A stretch of 64,000 bases of DNA from Paracidovorax wautersii (GCF_031453675.1 NZ_JAVIZX010000001.1:2130001-2194000), one strand, 5' to 3'; shown: positions 40,589 through 49,645, numbered from the stretch's first letter. The notes: generated by a model from the sequence alone, not told the origin. Translations and numbers: made by a program.

Positions 40589-41152
40589 ATGGCCGTGCAA
40601 AACCCCTTCTTCGGCAAGCGTGAACCCGAGTCGTTCCAACCCCGCCAGCCCGGCTCCGTGCTCGGTGGCGCCACGACGCCGGGCACCCTCAACAGCAGCA
40701 ACGCAGGCGCCCAGGCCGCAGCGTCTTCGGCTGCAGTGAACAAGCCGGGGGCTGCTGCAGCGTCCCAGGGCGTGGGCAGCCAGCTCACGGTGGGCCCCAA
40801 CATCAAGCTCAAGGGCGTGGAAATCACCGACTGCGACACGCTCGTGGTCGAAGGCACGGTGGAAGCCACCATGGACTCGCGCGTGATCAAGATCGCCGAG
40901 CAGGGGGCTTTCCGCGGCTCGGCCGACATCGACATCGCCGAGATCCACGGCGAGTTCGACGGCACACTGACCGTGCGTCAGAAGCTGGTGATCTACAGCA
41001 CCGGCAAGGTCAACGGCAAGATCCGCTACGGCAAGGTCGTGATCGAGGAAGGCGGCCAGCTGGCGGGCGAGATCGAGGCCGGCACCGCCGGTGCATCGCG
41101 CGGCGGTGCCTCGTCGGCAGCCCGCTCCGAGCCGGCGCTGGCCGCTGCCTGA
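40589..41152 (+). CDS. bactofilin
   Basis: A 187-residue cytoskeletal protein that polymerises without nucleotide through a beta-helix. The N-terminal 65 residues are Ala/Ser/Gln-rich and flexible. The core (residues about 66-165) shows the repeated beta-helix rungs with IKLKGVEITDCDTLVVEGTVEATM, FRGSADIDIAEIHGEFDGTLTV and GKVNGKIRYGKVVIEEGGQLAGEI. The C-terminus is an Ala-rich tail. Bactofilins help position cell-wall enzymes and shape the cell. AAGGAGA 4 bases before the ATG is a strong ribosome-binding site. It is monocistronic, with a terminator shared with the convergent thioesterase gene. Confidence 0.92.
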   Translation: MAVQNPFFGKREPESFQPRQPGSVLGGATTPGTLNSSNAGAQAAASSAAVNKPGAAAASQGVGSQLTVGPNIKLKGVEITDCDTLVVEGTVEATMDSRVIKIAEQGAFRGSADIDIAEIHGEFDGTLTVRQKLVIYSTGKVNGKIRYGKVVIEEGGQLAGEIEAGTAGASRGGASSAARSEPALAAA

Positions 41153-41197
41153 GCCAGGACAGCCCGGCGCCTCGTCGACCGACCGCACGGAAACCAC

Positions 41198-41230
41198 AGC
41201 GCCTGCATGTACGGGGTACATGCAGGCGCT
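41198..41230. terminator. 15-bp perfect hairpin, probable bidirectional terminator
   Basis: Positions 41198-41212 pair perfectly with 41216-41230 around a GGG loop, centred on CTGCATGTAC/GTACATGCAG. It lies between the convergent bactofilin and thioesterase genes. The T-run is only TTT on the plus strand. Confidence 0.75.
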
Positions 41231-41255
41231 TTGCCTTGGGCGCTGCGGTGCTGGG

Positions 41256-41699
41256 CTATTCGGTGATCGCCGTGCCGTCCGCGGTGTCTGCCGGGCGCGG
41301 AATCGGCCGGGGCCGGCCCGAGGCATCGATGGCGACATAGGTGAGCCGGGCCTCGGTGACCTTCATGTAGCGGCCCTGCGTGGCGAAGCGCTCGGCGTAC
41401 ACCTCGACCTCCACCGTGACCGACGTGCGGCCGATGCGCGCCACGCTGGAGTAGAACGACAGGATGTCGCCCACGCGCACGGGCTGCTTGAACACGAACT
41501 CGTTCACGGCCACCGTGGCCATGCGGCCCTGCACGTGGCGCGCGGGCAGCACGGACCCGGCCAGGTCCACCTGCGCCATCACCCAGCCGCCGAAGATGTC
41601 GCCGTTGGCATTGCAGTCCGCGGGCATGGGAATGACCTTGAGCACCAGCTCCTTGTCGGTGGGCAAAGGGGTGTGGGGCGCGCTCGGGGCATCGGTCAT
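41256..41699 (-). CDS. acyl-CoA thioesterase (YciA-like hotdog)
   Basis: A 147-residue single hotdog-domain thioesterase that hydrolyses acyl-CoA esters. The N-terminal LVLKVIPMPADCNANGDIFGGWVMAQVDLAGSV contains the family's catalytic Asn-Gly-Asp region and the long helix. RMATVAVNEFVFKQPVRVGDILSFYSSV and the VEVEVYAE strand follow. It matches the YciA/BACH subgroup. ATG 41699 is preferred over a GTG two codons upstream. It is divergent from the ABC exporter gene. Confidence 0.9.
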   Translation of the reverse strand: MTDAPSAPHTPLPTDKELVLKVIPMPADCNANGDIFGGWVMAQVDLAGSVLPARHVQGRMATVAVNEFVFKQPVRVGDILSFYSSVARIGRTSVTVEVEVYAERFATQGRYMKVTEARLTYVAIDASGRPRPIPRPADTADGTAITE

Positions 41700-41740
41700 G
41701 GGCACAATCTCGCTAAAAACAACAGCTGGAATTGTCCCTC

Positions 41741-43576
41741 ATGCGCCCCACTGGCGACGCCGCCCCCGCTTTTCCGCCGGTAGCCACCCCGGCCCGCTCT
41801 TCTCCCTCCGACTGGGCCACGCTGCGCCGGCTGCTGCCGTATCTGTGGCAGTACAAGCTACGCGTGCTGGCGGCCCTGGCCTTCGTGCTGGCGGCCAAGC
41901 TGGCCAACGTGGGCGTGCCCGTGCTGCTCAAGCACCTGGTGGACATCATGACGCCGGCCGCGGGCCAGGCGGCCACGCTGGTGGCCGTGCCGGTCGGGCT
42001 GCTGCTGGCCTACGGTCTGCTGCGCCTGTCGACCTCGGTGTTCACCGAACTGCGCGAGCTGGTCTTCGCCAAGGCGACGCAGGGCGCGGCGCGCACCATC
42101 GCGCTGCAGACGTTTGCGCACCTGCATGCGCTGTCGCTGCGCTTTCACCTGGAGCGGCAGACCGGCGGCATGACGCGCGACATCGAGCGCGGGGTCAAGA
42201 GCATCGAGTCGCTCATCTCGTTCGCGCTGTTCAACATCGGCGCGACGCTGATCGAGGTGTTCCTGGTGCTGACCGTGCTGGGCACGCGTTTTGACCCCTG
42301 GTTCGCCTGGATCACGCTCACGGCGCTGGCGGCGTACATCCTCTTCACGGTGAGCGTGACGGAATGGCGCACGCAGTTCCGGCGCGAGGCCAACGCCTTC
42401 GACTCGGCCGCGCACACCAAGGCGGTGGATTCGCTGCTGAACTACGAGACGGTGAAGTACTTCAACAACGAGGCCTTCGAGGCGCAGCGCTACGACGAAA
42501 GCCTGCAGCGGCTGCGCCATGCGCGGCTCAAGAGCCAGACCTCGCTGTCGCTGCTCAACACGGGCCAGCAGATCATCATCGCCTCGGGCCTGGTGGTGAT
42601 GCTGTGGCGCGCCGCGCAGGGCGTGGCCGACGGGCGCATGACGATCGGCGACCTGGTCATGGTCAACGCCTTCATGATCCAGCTGTACATCCCGCTCAAC
42701 TTCCTGGGCGTGGTGTACCGCGAGATCAAGCAGAGCCTGACCGACCTGGACAAGATGTTCCTGCTGATCGACCGCGAGCGCGAGGTGGCCGACGCCCCGG
42801 ACGCCTTGGTGCTGGCAGCGGCGGACCAGCCGGCCGTGCGCTTCGAGGGCGTGCACTTCGCCTACGACACGGGCGCGCAGGGCGGCCGCACCATCCTGCA
42901 CGGCGTGGACTTCGAGATTCCGGCGGGGCGCACGGTGGCGGTCGTCGGGCCGTCGGGCTCGGGCAAGTCCACGCTGGCGCGGCTGCTGTACCGCTTCTAC
43001 GACGTGCAGCAGGGCCGCATCACCATCGGCGGGCAGGACCTGCGCAGCGTGACGCAGGACAGCCTGCGCCGCGCCATCGGCATCGTGCCGCAGGACACCG
43101 TGCTGTTCAACGAGACCGTCGGCTACAACATCGCCTACGGCCGGCCCGGCGCCACGCAGGCACAGGTGGAGGAGGCCGCGCGTGCGGCGCGCATCCACGG
43201 CTTCATCGCCGCGCTGCCGCAGGGCTATGCCACGCAGGTGGGCGAGCGGGGGCTCAAGCTCTCGGGCGGCGAGAAGCAGCGCGTGGCCATCGCGCGCACG
43301 CTGCTCAAGAACCCGCCCGTGCTGATCTTCGACGAGGCGACCAGCGCGCTCGATTCGGCCAACGAGCGCGCCATCCAGCAGGAACTGCGCAGCGCCGCCC
43401 AGGGCAAGACCACGCTGGTCATCGCGCACCGCCTGTCCACCGTGGTCGATGCCCACGAGATTCTGGTCATGGACGCCGGCCGCATCATCGAGCGGGGCAC
43501 GCACGCACAGCTGCTGGCCCGCGGCGGGCGCTACGCCACCATGTGGGCGCTGCAGCAGAGCGGCGAAGGCGGCTAG
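41741..43576 (+). CDS. ATM1-type ABC exporter (permease-ATPase half transporter)
   Basis: A 611-residue half transporter that works as a homodimer. The N-terminal part has six transmembrane helices (about residues 25-320), with the heavy-metal-transporter subfamily features [18 protein letters not shown] and [17 protein letters not shown]. The ATPase has Walker [10 protein letters not shown], the Q-loop in [11 protein letters not shown], signature [12 protein letters not shown], Walker [13 protein letters not shown] and the H-loop IAHRLST. The HMT/ATM1 group exports glutathione-linked sulfur or metal compounds. The substrate here is inferred only. ATG 41741 begins the protein. A TTG three codons earlier is less likely. 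Confidence 0.92.
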   Translation: MRPTGDAAPAFPPVATPARSSPSDWATLRRLLPYLWQYKLRVLAALAFVLAAKLANVGVPVLLKHLVDIMTPAAGQAATLVAVPVGLLLAYGLLRLSTSVFTELRELVFAKATQGAARTIALQTFAHLHALSLRFHLERQTGGMTRDIERGVKSIESLISFALFNIGATLIEVFLVLTVLGTRFDPWFAWITLTALAAYILFTVSVTEWRTQFRREANAFDSAAHTKAVDSLLNYETVKYFNNEAFEAQRYDESLQRLRHARLKSQTSLSLLNTGQQIIIASGLVVMLWRAAQGVADGRMTIGDLVMVNAFMIQLYIPLNFLGVVYREIKQSLTDLDKMFLLIDREREVADAPDALVLAAADQPAVRFEGVHFAYDTGAQGGRTILHGVDFEIPAGRTVAVVGPSGSGKSTLARLLYRFYDVQQGRITIGGQDLRSVTQDSLRRAIGIVPQDTVLFNETVGYNIAYGRPGATQAQVEEAARAARIHGFIAALPQGYATQVGERGLKLSGGEKQRVAIARTLLKNPPVLIFDEATSALDSANERAIQQELRSAAQGKTTLVIAHRLSTVVDAHEILVMDAGRIIERGTHAQLLARGGRYATMWALQQSGEGG

Positions 43577-43588
43577 GAAACACCTTGG

Positions 43589-43694
43589 TGCTATTGATTT
43601 GAGAGCTGGCTGCGCTGATTCAGCAAGCACTTTGATGTAATTGAATATTTGAATCCAGGCGGGACAAGCGCAAGCAGCTATCGAATTGGTAGCG
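43589..43694. repeat. two dispersed-repeat copies in inverted orientation
   Basis: A plus-oriented copy (43589-43635: TGCTATTGATTTGAGAGCTG, then GCTGCGCTGATTCAGCAAGC) is followed by a minus-oriented copy (43662-43694). The second reads CAAGCGCAAGCAGCTATC on the plus strand. Together they could fold into a large stem of about 30 bases per arm. This lies between the ABC exporter and the pyrophosphohydrolase gene in unusually AT-rich DNA. Confidence 0.65.
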
Positions 43695-43730
43695 ATGTCG
43701 CCGCCCTGGGTCTCCGGAAAGAACGCCCCC

Positions 43731-44060
43731 ATGGACATTCCCGCTTTGCAGTCCACCCTGCGCCGCTTTGCCGAGCAGCGCCGCTGGCCGCCGTTCCACA
43801 CGCCCAAGAACCTGTCCATGGCGCTGATGGTCGAGGCGGCCGAGCTGCTGGAGTTGTTCCAGTGGCTCACGCCCGAAGAGTCCCGCACGCTGGCGCAATC
43901 CGCGCCGGGGCGCGAGCGCGTCGCCGAGGAGATGGCCGACGTGCTGCTCTACCTGGTCCAGCTGGCCGACCACACCGGCATCGACCTGGATGAGGCCGTC
44001 CAGCGCAAGCTGCGCATGAACGCGCTCAAGCACCCGCCGCCGGTGGACGGCAGCTACTGA
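43731..44060 (+). CDS. MazG-like nucleotide pyrophosphohydrolase
   Basis: A 109-residue all-alpha NTP pyrophosphatase that hydrolyses (d)NTPs to monophosphates, in the RS21-C6/dCTPase-like branch. The metal-binding motif EAAELLELFQW (ExxxE) and the second acidic motif EEMADVLLYLVQLAD (ExxD) are intact. The final KLRMNALKHP is also typical. A house-cleaning role is likely. The ATG at 43731 starts at the conserved MDIPALQ with GGAAAG upstream. The frame is open further back through the repeat but is not conserved there. Confidence 0.88.
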   Translation: MDIPALQSTLRRFAEQRRWPPFHTPKNLSMALMVEAAELLELFQWLTPEESRTLAQSAPGRERVAEEMADVLLYLVQLADHTGIDLDEAVQRKLRMNALKHPPPVDGSY

Positions 44061-44189
44061 GCGGCCGCAGCGCCGGCCGGTGGAAGCGCTGGCCGGCTGA
44101 GTGGCCAGCCGCGGCGGTTTGTCGGCCGATGCCGGTCGCCTGGCTGCAAGCCCGCAGCGCGGCGCAGTGGGATGTGTTTCGTGCCCATG

Positions 44190-44213
44190 AAAAAGCCCCG
44201 CCGGGGCGGGGCT
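44190..44213 (-). terminator. intrinsic terminator after dctP
   Basis: Read on the minus strand, a 9-bp GC stem (44194-44202 with 44205-44213) is followed by five T. It lies 27 bases after the dctP stop and ends the TRAP operon. Confidence 0.85.
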
Positions 44214-44240
44214 CTGCGCGGAAGGCGGCTGCCGGGCCGG

Positions 44241-45272
44241 TCAGGGCTTGCGGGCGGCGATGGCCTTCTCGGCCGCACCCACCAGGTCGGTGCCGATGGG
44301 GCCCTTCCACTTCTCGAACACGGGGCGGGTCGCCTTCACGAACGCCTCGCGCTCGGCGGGGCTGAGCTGCGTGACCGTCACGCCGTGGCTGGCGATCTCC
44401 TTCAGCAAGGGCTTGTCGGCTTCGACCATGCCCTTGCGCGCGATGGCGATCTGCTCCTTGCCGGCGTCGATGGCGGCCTGCTTCACGATCTCGCGGTCGG
44501 CGGGCGTCCAGCTGGCCCAGATGTCCTTGTTCACCACGAAGATCAGCGGGTCGTTCATGTATCCCCACATCGTGATGTGCTTCTGCGCCACCGTGTAGAG
44601 CTTGGCGGCCATGTAGACCGACACGGGGTTTTCCTGACCGTCCACGGCGCCGCTGGCCATGGCAGGCTGGGCGTCGGCCCAGCTCATCTGCGTGGGGTTG
44701 GCACCCAGGGCGGTGAAGGTATCCAGGAACAGGGGCGAGCCCACCACGCGGATCTTCAGGCCCTTGAGGTCGGCCGGCGACTTGATGGCGTGCTTGGAAT
44801 TGCTGATCTCGCGGTAGCCGTTCTCGCCCCAGGCCAGCGGCACCACGCCGGACTTCTCCAGCGTCTGGAAGATGCTCTTGCCCACGTCGCCCTGCGTCAC
44901 CGCGTCCACGGCCGCGTAGTCGGGGAACAGGAAGGGCAGCGAGAACAGGTTGAGTGCCTTCACCTGTGGCGACCAGTTGATGGTGGAGCCCACGGCCATG
45001 TCGATCACGCCCTGGCGCAGCGCGCTGAACTCGCGCGTCTGGTCGCCCTGGATCAGCGACACGCCGGGGTACAGCTTGATGTTGATGCGGCCCTGCGTGC
45101 GCTCGCGCACCTTGTTGGCCCAGATCTCGCCACCCTTGCCCCAGGGGAAGGCCGTGCCCAGCACCAGCGACATGCGGTACTCGCTTTTGTAGGTCTGTGC
45201 CAGCGCGGGCGCGCTGAAGGCGAGGCCGGCGGCAGCGGCCACGGCAGAGGTGAGGAAGGTGCGCAGTTTCAT
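44241..45272 (-). CDS. TRAP transporter solute receptor, DctP family
   Basis: A 343-residue periplasmic receptor with a signal peptide (cleavage after ALAQ, about residue 26). The family core is present: MSLVLGTAFPWGKGG and KVRERTQGRINIKLYPGVSLIQGDQTREF. The ligand-carboxylate region is LKGLKIRVVGSPLFLDTFTALGANPTQMSWAD, followed by GAVDGQENPV. DctP receptors bind organic acids, and the specific ligand is unknown. It is the last gene of the unit dctQ-dctM-dctP on the minus strand, 27 bases after dctM. This order, with the receptor last, is less common. Confidence 0.92.
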   Translation of the reverse strand: MKLRTFLTSAVAAAAGLAFSAPALAQTYKSEYRMSLVLGTAFPWGKGGEIWANKVRERTQGRINIKLYPGVSLIQGDQTREFSALRQGVIDMAVGSTINWSPQVKALNLFSLPFLFPDYAAVDAVTQGDVGKSIFQTLEKSGVVPLAWGENGYREISNSKHAIKSPADLKGLKIRVVGSPLFLDTFTALGANPTQMSWADAQPAMASGAVDGQENPVSVYMAAKLYTVAQKHITMWGYMNDPLIFVVNKDIWASWTPADREIVKQAAIDAGKEQIAIARKGMVEADKPLLKEIASHGVTVTQLSPAEREAFVKATRPVFEKWKGPIGTDLVGAAEKAIAARKP

Positions 45273-45299
45273 GGTTTCAGTCTCCTTGTATGAATTCGG

Positions 45300-46598
45300 T
45301 CAGTAGCCCAGCTTGGCGGGCAGCCACAGGGCCAGTTGCGGGAAGGCGATCACCAGCAGCATCACCACACCCATGGCCAGCAGCATGGGCCCGACCCAGC
45401 GCACGGTGGATTCCATGCGCACGCCGGCGATGCGGCACGACACCATCAGGTTGACGGCGAGCGGCGGCGTGAACTGGCCGAGCGCCACCTTGAGCGTGAG
45501 GATCACGCCGAACCACACCGGATCCCACTGGTAGTGGTTCATGATGGGCAGCAGCAGGGGCACGAAGATCAGGAAGATCGAGATGCCATCGAGGAACATG
45601 CCCACGGTGATCAGCAGCAGGATCAGCAGGCCCATCACGCCGTATTCGCCCAGGCCGGAATGCACGATGGCATTCGCCACCGGATCGATCACGCCCAGTG
45701 TGGACAGCGAGAACGCGAAGATGCCGGCCAGCGAGACGACCAGCAGGATCACGGCGGACAGCTCGCCCGCCTCGCGCAGGATCGGGAACAGGTCGCGGAA
45801 CGTGATCGTGCGGTGGATGCACATGCCCACGAACAGGCCGTAGAACACCGCGACCACGGCAGCCTCGGTCGGCGTGAACCAGCCGGCGCGCATGCCGCCC
45901 AGGATCAGCACCGGCGCGGCCAGGCCCCAGGCGGCTTCGCGCAGGCTCTTCCAGAACGCGGGGCGCGGCATGGACGCTTCGAGCGCACCCATGTTGTGCT
46001 TGCGCGCGAGCCACACGGCCGGAACGATGAGCGCGATGCCGGCCAGCACGCCGGGGATCATGCCGGCCGCGAACAGCGCCGGCACCGAAGCGCCGGGCAC
46101 CAGCACCGAATAGATGATGAAGGCGACGGACGGCGGAATCAGGATGTCGGTGGCCGCCGCGGCGCCCACCACGCTGGCCGAGAAGCTGCCGGGGTAGCCG
46201 GCGCGGCTCATGGCCGCGATCATCACGCCGCCCACGGCCGCCGCATTGGCCGGGCCCGAGCCCGAGATGCCGCCCAGGAACATGGCCACGGCAATCGCCA
46301 CCAGCGGCAGCATGCCCGGGCCGCGGCCCACGATGGCGACGGCGAAGTTGACGAGCCGCAGTGCCACGCCCGAGCGGTCGAAGATCGAGCCGACCAGAAC
46401 GAACATCGGAATGGCCAGCAGCGGGTACTTGCCCAGGCCGGCGTAGAAGTTCTGCGGCACGGCCAGCAGGCCGAACCACTGCGTTTCCTGGTTGGCGAGC
46501 GCGATGGCCGCCGCGCCCGCCAGGCCCAGGGCCGCGCCGATCGGCACGCCCACGAACATCAGTACCAGGAAGGCGACGAAGAGCAGCGTGGCGATCAT
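45300..46598 (-). CDS. TRAP transporter large permease, DctM family
   Basis: A 432-residue inner-membrane protein with about twelve helices that forms the sodium-coupled channel. Characteristic segments are LVLMFVGVPIGAALGLAG, GGISGSGPANAAAVGGVMIAAM, ATDILIPPSVAFIIY and MFLDGISIFLIFVPLLLPI. ALGQFTPPLAVNLMVSCRIAG is also present. The ATG overlaps the dctQ stop (ATGA), so the two permease subunits are translationally coupled. Confidence 0.94.
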   Translation of the reverse strand: MIATLLFVAFLVLMFVGVPIGAALGLAGAAAIALANQETQWFGLLAVPQNFYAGLGKYPLLAIPMFVLVGSIFDRSGVALRLVNFAVAIVGRGPGMLPLVAIAVAMFLGGISGSGPANAAAVGGVMIAAMSRAGYPGSFSASVVGAAAATDILIPPSVAFIIYSVLVPGASVPALFAAGMIPGVLAGIALIVPAVWLARKHNMGALEASMPRPAFWKSLREAAWGLAAPVLILGGMRAGWFTPTEAAVVAVFYGLFVGMCIHRTITFRDLFPILREAGELSAVILLVVSLAGIFAFSLSTLGVIDPVANAIVHSGLGEYGVMGLLILLLITVGMFLDGISIFLIFVPLLLPIMNHYQWDPVWFGVILTLKVALGQFTPPLAVNLMVSCRIAGVRMESTVRWVGPMLLAMGVVMLLVIAFPQLALWLPAKLGY

Positions 46599-47179
46599 GG
46601 CAGCGGCACCCCGGAGCCGGTCGCCTCGCCGGCGAGGTAGTCCGCATCCGGCTGGCGGCCGCGGCGGATGTAGAGGCCGATGGCGCGCCAGGTGATCAGC
46701 AGCGACAGGATGGGCAGCCAGATGGAATACCACCACTGCGGCACACCGATACCGGGCGAGGTTTCCTCGAAGCGGAAATCGTCGTACACCACGCGCACGC
46801 TGAGCACGGCGATCACGCCGAACAGCACGGCCACCAGCGCGGCGCCGAACTGCGCCAGAAAGCGCCGGCGGGCCGCGGAGCCGCGCTCTGCGAACCATTC
46901 GATGCGGATGTGCCGGTCACGCGCCACGGCGGCGGAGCCCGCCACCAGCGCCAGCACGATCATCAGGAAGACGGAGATCTCTTCCGTCCAGGCGAACGAG
47001 GAATTGGTGAAGTAGCGCACCAGCACGTTGGCGAAGGTGATGAGCGCCAGCAGCGCCATCACGATGACGGTGAGCCAGTCTTCGATGCGCAGGGAACGGG
47101 GGGCGCCGTGGTCAGCGGCGGCAACGGCCGGCGTGCCGGCATCGTCGCGCGCCGGCACGGGCGTGGGTTCTGGGGACAT
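46595..47179 (-). CDS. TRAP transporter small permease, DctQ family
   Basis: A 194-residue protein with four transmembrane helices after a cytoplasmic N-terminal tail of about 40 residues. The helices include LTVIVMALLALITFANVLVRYF and SVFLMIVLALVAGSAAVARDRHIRI. FLAQFGAALVAVLFGVIAVLS and the last pair near WLPILSLLITWRAIGLYIRRG complete it. The motif WTEEISVFLMI is typical. It pairs with DctM. ATG 47179 is chosen. A TTG nine codons earlier is less likely. The divergent LysR gene 200 bases away probably regulates the operon. Confidence 0.9.
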   Translation of the reverse strand: MSPEPTPVPARDDAGTPAVAAADHGAPRSLRIEDWLTVIVMALLALITFANVLVRYFTNSSFAWTEEISVFLMIVLALVAGSAAVARDRHIRIEWFAERGSAARRRFLAQFGAALVAVLFGVIAVLSVRVVYDDFRFEETSPGIGVPQWWYSIWLPILSLLITWRAIGLYIRRGRQPDADYLAGEATGSGVPLP

Positions 47180-47380
47180 GGGAGCAGAGGGTCGGAAGAT
47201 CAACAAACATGGCGATGCTGGTCACTCTGCCCTTCGGTGTTGTGCACCCGGGGCCCGGACGGCGGGGCTGCGCTGTGGGCGCGGGAGCCGTATTTTGCCG
47301 CCGAACGCGGGCCGCTCCGGTGCAGGGTGTTCCCGTAGCCTTCCGGCCGCGCGGGGCGCCGCGCGCCGATAATGCCGGCC

Positions 47381-48319
47381 ATGGAAACCAAGTGGCTCGA
47401 GGATTTCGTCAGCCTCGCGGAAACGCGCAGCTTCAGCCGGTCGGCGCAGTTGCGCCACGTCACCCAGCCGGCGTTCTCGCGGCGCATCCAGGCGCTGGAG
47501 GCCTGGGCCGGCACCGATCTGGTGGACCGCAGCTCCTACCCTACGCGGCTGACCGCAGCAGGCAAGACCTTGTACGACCAGGCGCTGGAAATGCTGCAGG
47601 CGTTGCAGAACACCCGGGCCATGCTGCGCGCCCACACCAGCGCCGGCAAGGACATGGTGGAGTTCGCCGTGCCGCACACGCTGGCCTTCACGTTCTTCCC
47701 GGCCTGGGTGTCGGGGCTGCGCGAGAAATTCGGGCCGCTCAAGAGCCGGCTGATCGCGCTCAACGTGCACGATGCCGTGATGCGTCTGGTGGAGGGCGGG
47801 TGCGATCTGCTCATCGCCTACCACCATCCGTCGCAGCCGTTTCAGCTCGATGCCGACCGCTACGAGATGGTGAGCCTGGGGCAGGAGGTGATCTCGCCAT
47901 ACGCCAAGGCGGGCCCGGACGGGCAGCCCCTGTTCAGCCTGCCGGGCAAGCCGGGCGAACCGCTGCCCTACCTGGGCTACGCGCCCGGTGCCTACCTGGG
48001 CCGTGTCACTGAACTCATCCTCAAGCAGTCCAGCACGGCCATCCACCTCGACCGGGTCTACGAAACCGACATGGCCGAGGGGCTCAAGGCCATGGCGCTG
48101 GAAGGCCACGGCGTCGCCTTCCTCCCGCACAGCGCGGTCAAGAAGGAGCTGCGCGCCCGCAAGCTGGTGAGTGCGGTGCCGGCCGGCGTGGAAGACCTGC
48201 AGATGGTGATGGACGTGCGGGCCTACCGCGAAAGGCCGTCCGGCAAGGAGCCGGCCAAGAGCATGGTCCAGTCGCTGTGGACCTACCTGCAATCGCAGAA
48301 CTCCGAACGTCCGCTGTAA
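47381..48319 (+). CDS. LysR-family regulator related to HypT/YjiE
   Basis: A 312-residue LysR regulator. The N-terminal METKWLEDFVSLAETRSFSRSAQLRHVTQPAFSRRIQALE is the winged helix-turn-helix and closely follows the pattern of E. coli YjiE (HypT). The effector domain covers about residues 90-300 (NVHDAVMRLVEGGCDLLIAYHH). HypT senses hypochlorite through methionine oxidation. Whether this protein does so is unknown. It is divergent from the TRAP operon and is its likely regulator by position. GATAAT (47368-47373) lies 7 bases before the ATG, which suggests a very short or absent leader. A second ATG three codons upstream is possible. Confidence 0.88.
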   Translation: METKWLEDFVSLAETRSFSRSAQLRHVTQPAFSRRIQALEAWAGTDLVDRSSYPTRLTAAGKTLYDQALEMLQALQNTRAMLRAHTSAGKDMVEFAVPHTLAFTFFPAWVSGLREKFGPLKSRLIALNVHDAVMRLVEGGCDLLIAYHHPSQPFQLDADRYEMVSLGQEVISPYAKAGPDGQPLFSLPGKPGEPLPYLGYAPGAYLGRVTELILKQSSTAIHLDRVYETDMAEGLKAMALEGHGVAFLPHSAVKKELRARKLVSAVPAGVEDLQMVMDVRAYRERPSGKEPAKSMVQSLWTYLQSQNSERPL

Positions 48320-48351
48320 AGGAAGGGCGGGGCCAACGGGTCCCGTCCTTT
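48318..48351 (+). terminator. imperfect hairpin after the LysR gene
   Basis: AAAGGAaGGG and CCCgTCCTTT pair with one mismatch just after the LysR stop. The 3' arm ends in TTT. It is a plausible terminator. Confidence 0.45.
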
Positions 48352-48568
48352 AGCACGCGGCAACGCTGTGCCGCCCCTGGGCTACCAAGCAGGCACGGCC
48401 TGCACATGGACCACCGAGCGCGCGCATTTGGCAGGCAGGGTTATGCATAGGGTTAACCCGTAATATGCACTTTGCGCATAACATCGCCACGCAATCGGCA
48501 TTGGCATCGGCAGAACGCGGCACGTACAGTTCGCACCGCGACGGCAAACTACAGATTGCCGCAGGTGT

Positions 48569-48585
48569 TGCACCATGTTGGTGCA
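48569..48585. promoter_or_regulatory. NtrC-type binding palindrome
   Basis: TGCACCATGTTGGTGCA is a near-perfect match to the NtrC operator (TGCAC, seven bases, GTGCA, with inner CA/TG). It lies only 5 bases upstream of a sigma-54 promoter for an amino-acid receptor gene, closer than the usual activator distance. An additional upstream site was not found. Confidence 0.75.
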
Positions 48586-48590
48586 ATGCT

Positions 48591-48606
48591 TGGCGCAGAG
48601 ATTGCT
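48591..48606 (+). promoter_or_regulatory. sigma-54 (RpoN) promoter
   Basis: TGGCGCAGAGATTGCT matches the -24/-12 pattern: GG at 48592-48593 and GC at 48604-48605, 12 bases apart, with TTGC at -12. Transcription would start near 48617, giving a leader of about 28 bases to the ATG at 48645. Confidence 0.75.
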
Positions 48607-48644
48607 TGTCCCTTCGCGTCCACACTTCGACGAACCTACCACCC

Positions 48645-49532
48645 ATGATCCGCTGGCCCTGGAAAATCGCATTCGGCGCTGCCGTCCTGTGCTCGGGCCT
48701 GGGCGCATCGGCGCAAGGGGCCGTGGAGCGCGTTGCGGCCGGCGGCAAGCTCGTCATTGCCCACCGCGAGATGGCGGTGCCGTTCTCGTACGTGGACCAG
48801 GGCAAGCCGGTCGGCTACGCGATCGACCTGTGCCTGCGCATCGCCGAGGCCGTGCGCAAGAAGGCCGGCGCCAAGGACCTCGCCGTGGCTTTCCTGCTCG
48901 TCACGCCGGCCACCCGCCTGGAAGCCATCGAGACCGGCAAGGCCGACATGGAGTGCGGTTCGACCACCAACAATGCCGAGCGGCGCCAGAAGGTGGCGTT
49001 CACCGTGCCGCATTTCATCACCGGCGCCCGCATGCTGGTGAAGGCCGCCAGCCCCATCGAACGCATCGAGGACCTGGAGGGCAAGAAGCTCGTGTCCACC
49101 AAGGGCACGACGCCGCTGGCGGCGGCGCGCCAGGCCAACCGCGAGCGCATGCTCAACATCGAGATCCTGGAAGTGCCGGACCACGGCAAGGGCGTGGAGA
49201 TGGTCGAGGCGGGCCAGGCCGATGCGTTCGTGATGGACGACGTGCTCTTGTATGGGCTGGCGGCGAGCCGCCCCGACCCGGCTGCGCTGAAGGTGGTGGG
49301 GCGCTTTCTCACCACGGAGCCGCTGGCGATCATGCTGCCCAAGAACGACCCGGAGTTCAAGAAACTCGTGGACGAGGAGATGCGGCGCCTGATCTCCAGC
49401 CGCGAGATCTATCCGATCTATGACAAGTGGTTCGGTAAGCCCATACCGCCCAGCCAGCGTGCCCTGAACCTGCCGGTGAGCTACCTGTTGCGCGATTTCT
49501 GGAAGTACCCCACCGACCAAGTCCCTTTTTGA
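48645..49532 (+). CDS. amino-acid ABC transporter receptor (glutamate/aspartate type)
   Basis: A 295-residue periplasmic binding protein with a signal peptide (cleavage near ASAQ, about residue 24). The SBP family 3 fold shows LVIAHREMAVPFSYVDQGKPVGYAIDLCLRIAEAV, DMECGSTTNNAERRQKVAFT (the ligand-site block shared with GltI), VSTKGTTPLAAARQ and AFVMDD. It is clearly related to the next gene but far from identical, so it may bind a different ligand for the same permease. No ribosome-binding site is obvious. It has its own sigma-54/NtrC-type promoter, pointing to induction under nitrogen limitation. Confidence 0.88.
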   Translation: MIRWPWKIAFGAAVLCSGLGASAQGAVERVAAGGKLVIAHREMAVPFSYVDQGKPVGYAIDLCLRIAEAVRKKAGAKDLAVAFLLVTPATRLEAIETGKADMECGSTTNNAERRQKVAFTVPHFITGARMLVKAASPIERIEDLEGKKLVSTKGTTPLAAARQANRERMLNIEILEVPDHGKGVEMVEAGQADAFVMDDVLLYGLAASRPDPAALKVVGRFLTTEPLAIMLPKNDPEFKKLVDEEMRRLISSREIYPIYDKWFGKPIPPSQRALNLPVSYLLRDFWKYPTDQVPF

Positions 49533-49600
49533 TCCGCTGCATGCGGGTTATCCCGAATTCCTGAGGCTCGCACAGACACGTTGTGAGGGTGCCGGCTCTC

Positions 49601-49606
49601 TAGAAT
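49601..49606 (+). promoter_or_regulatory. possible -10 element before gltI
   Basis: TAGAAT lies 40 bases upstream of the gltI ATG. A matching -35 at proper spacing is poor (TTGTGA is 14 bases away), so this is tentative. Confidence 0.25.
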
Positions 49607-49645
49607 GAACCCTTCCGTTTGTATTTGTAAGCTAAGGAGCTCCTT

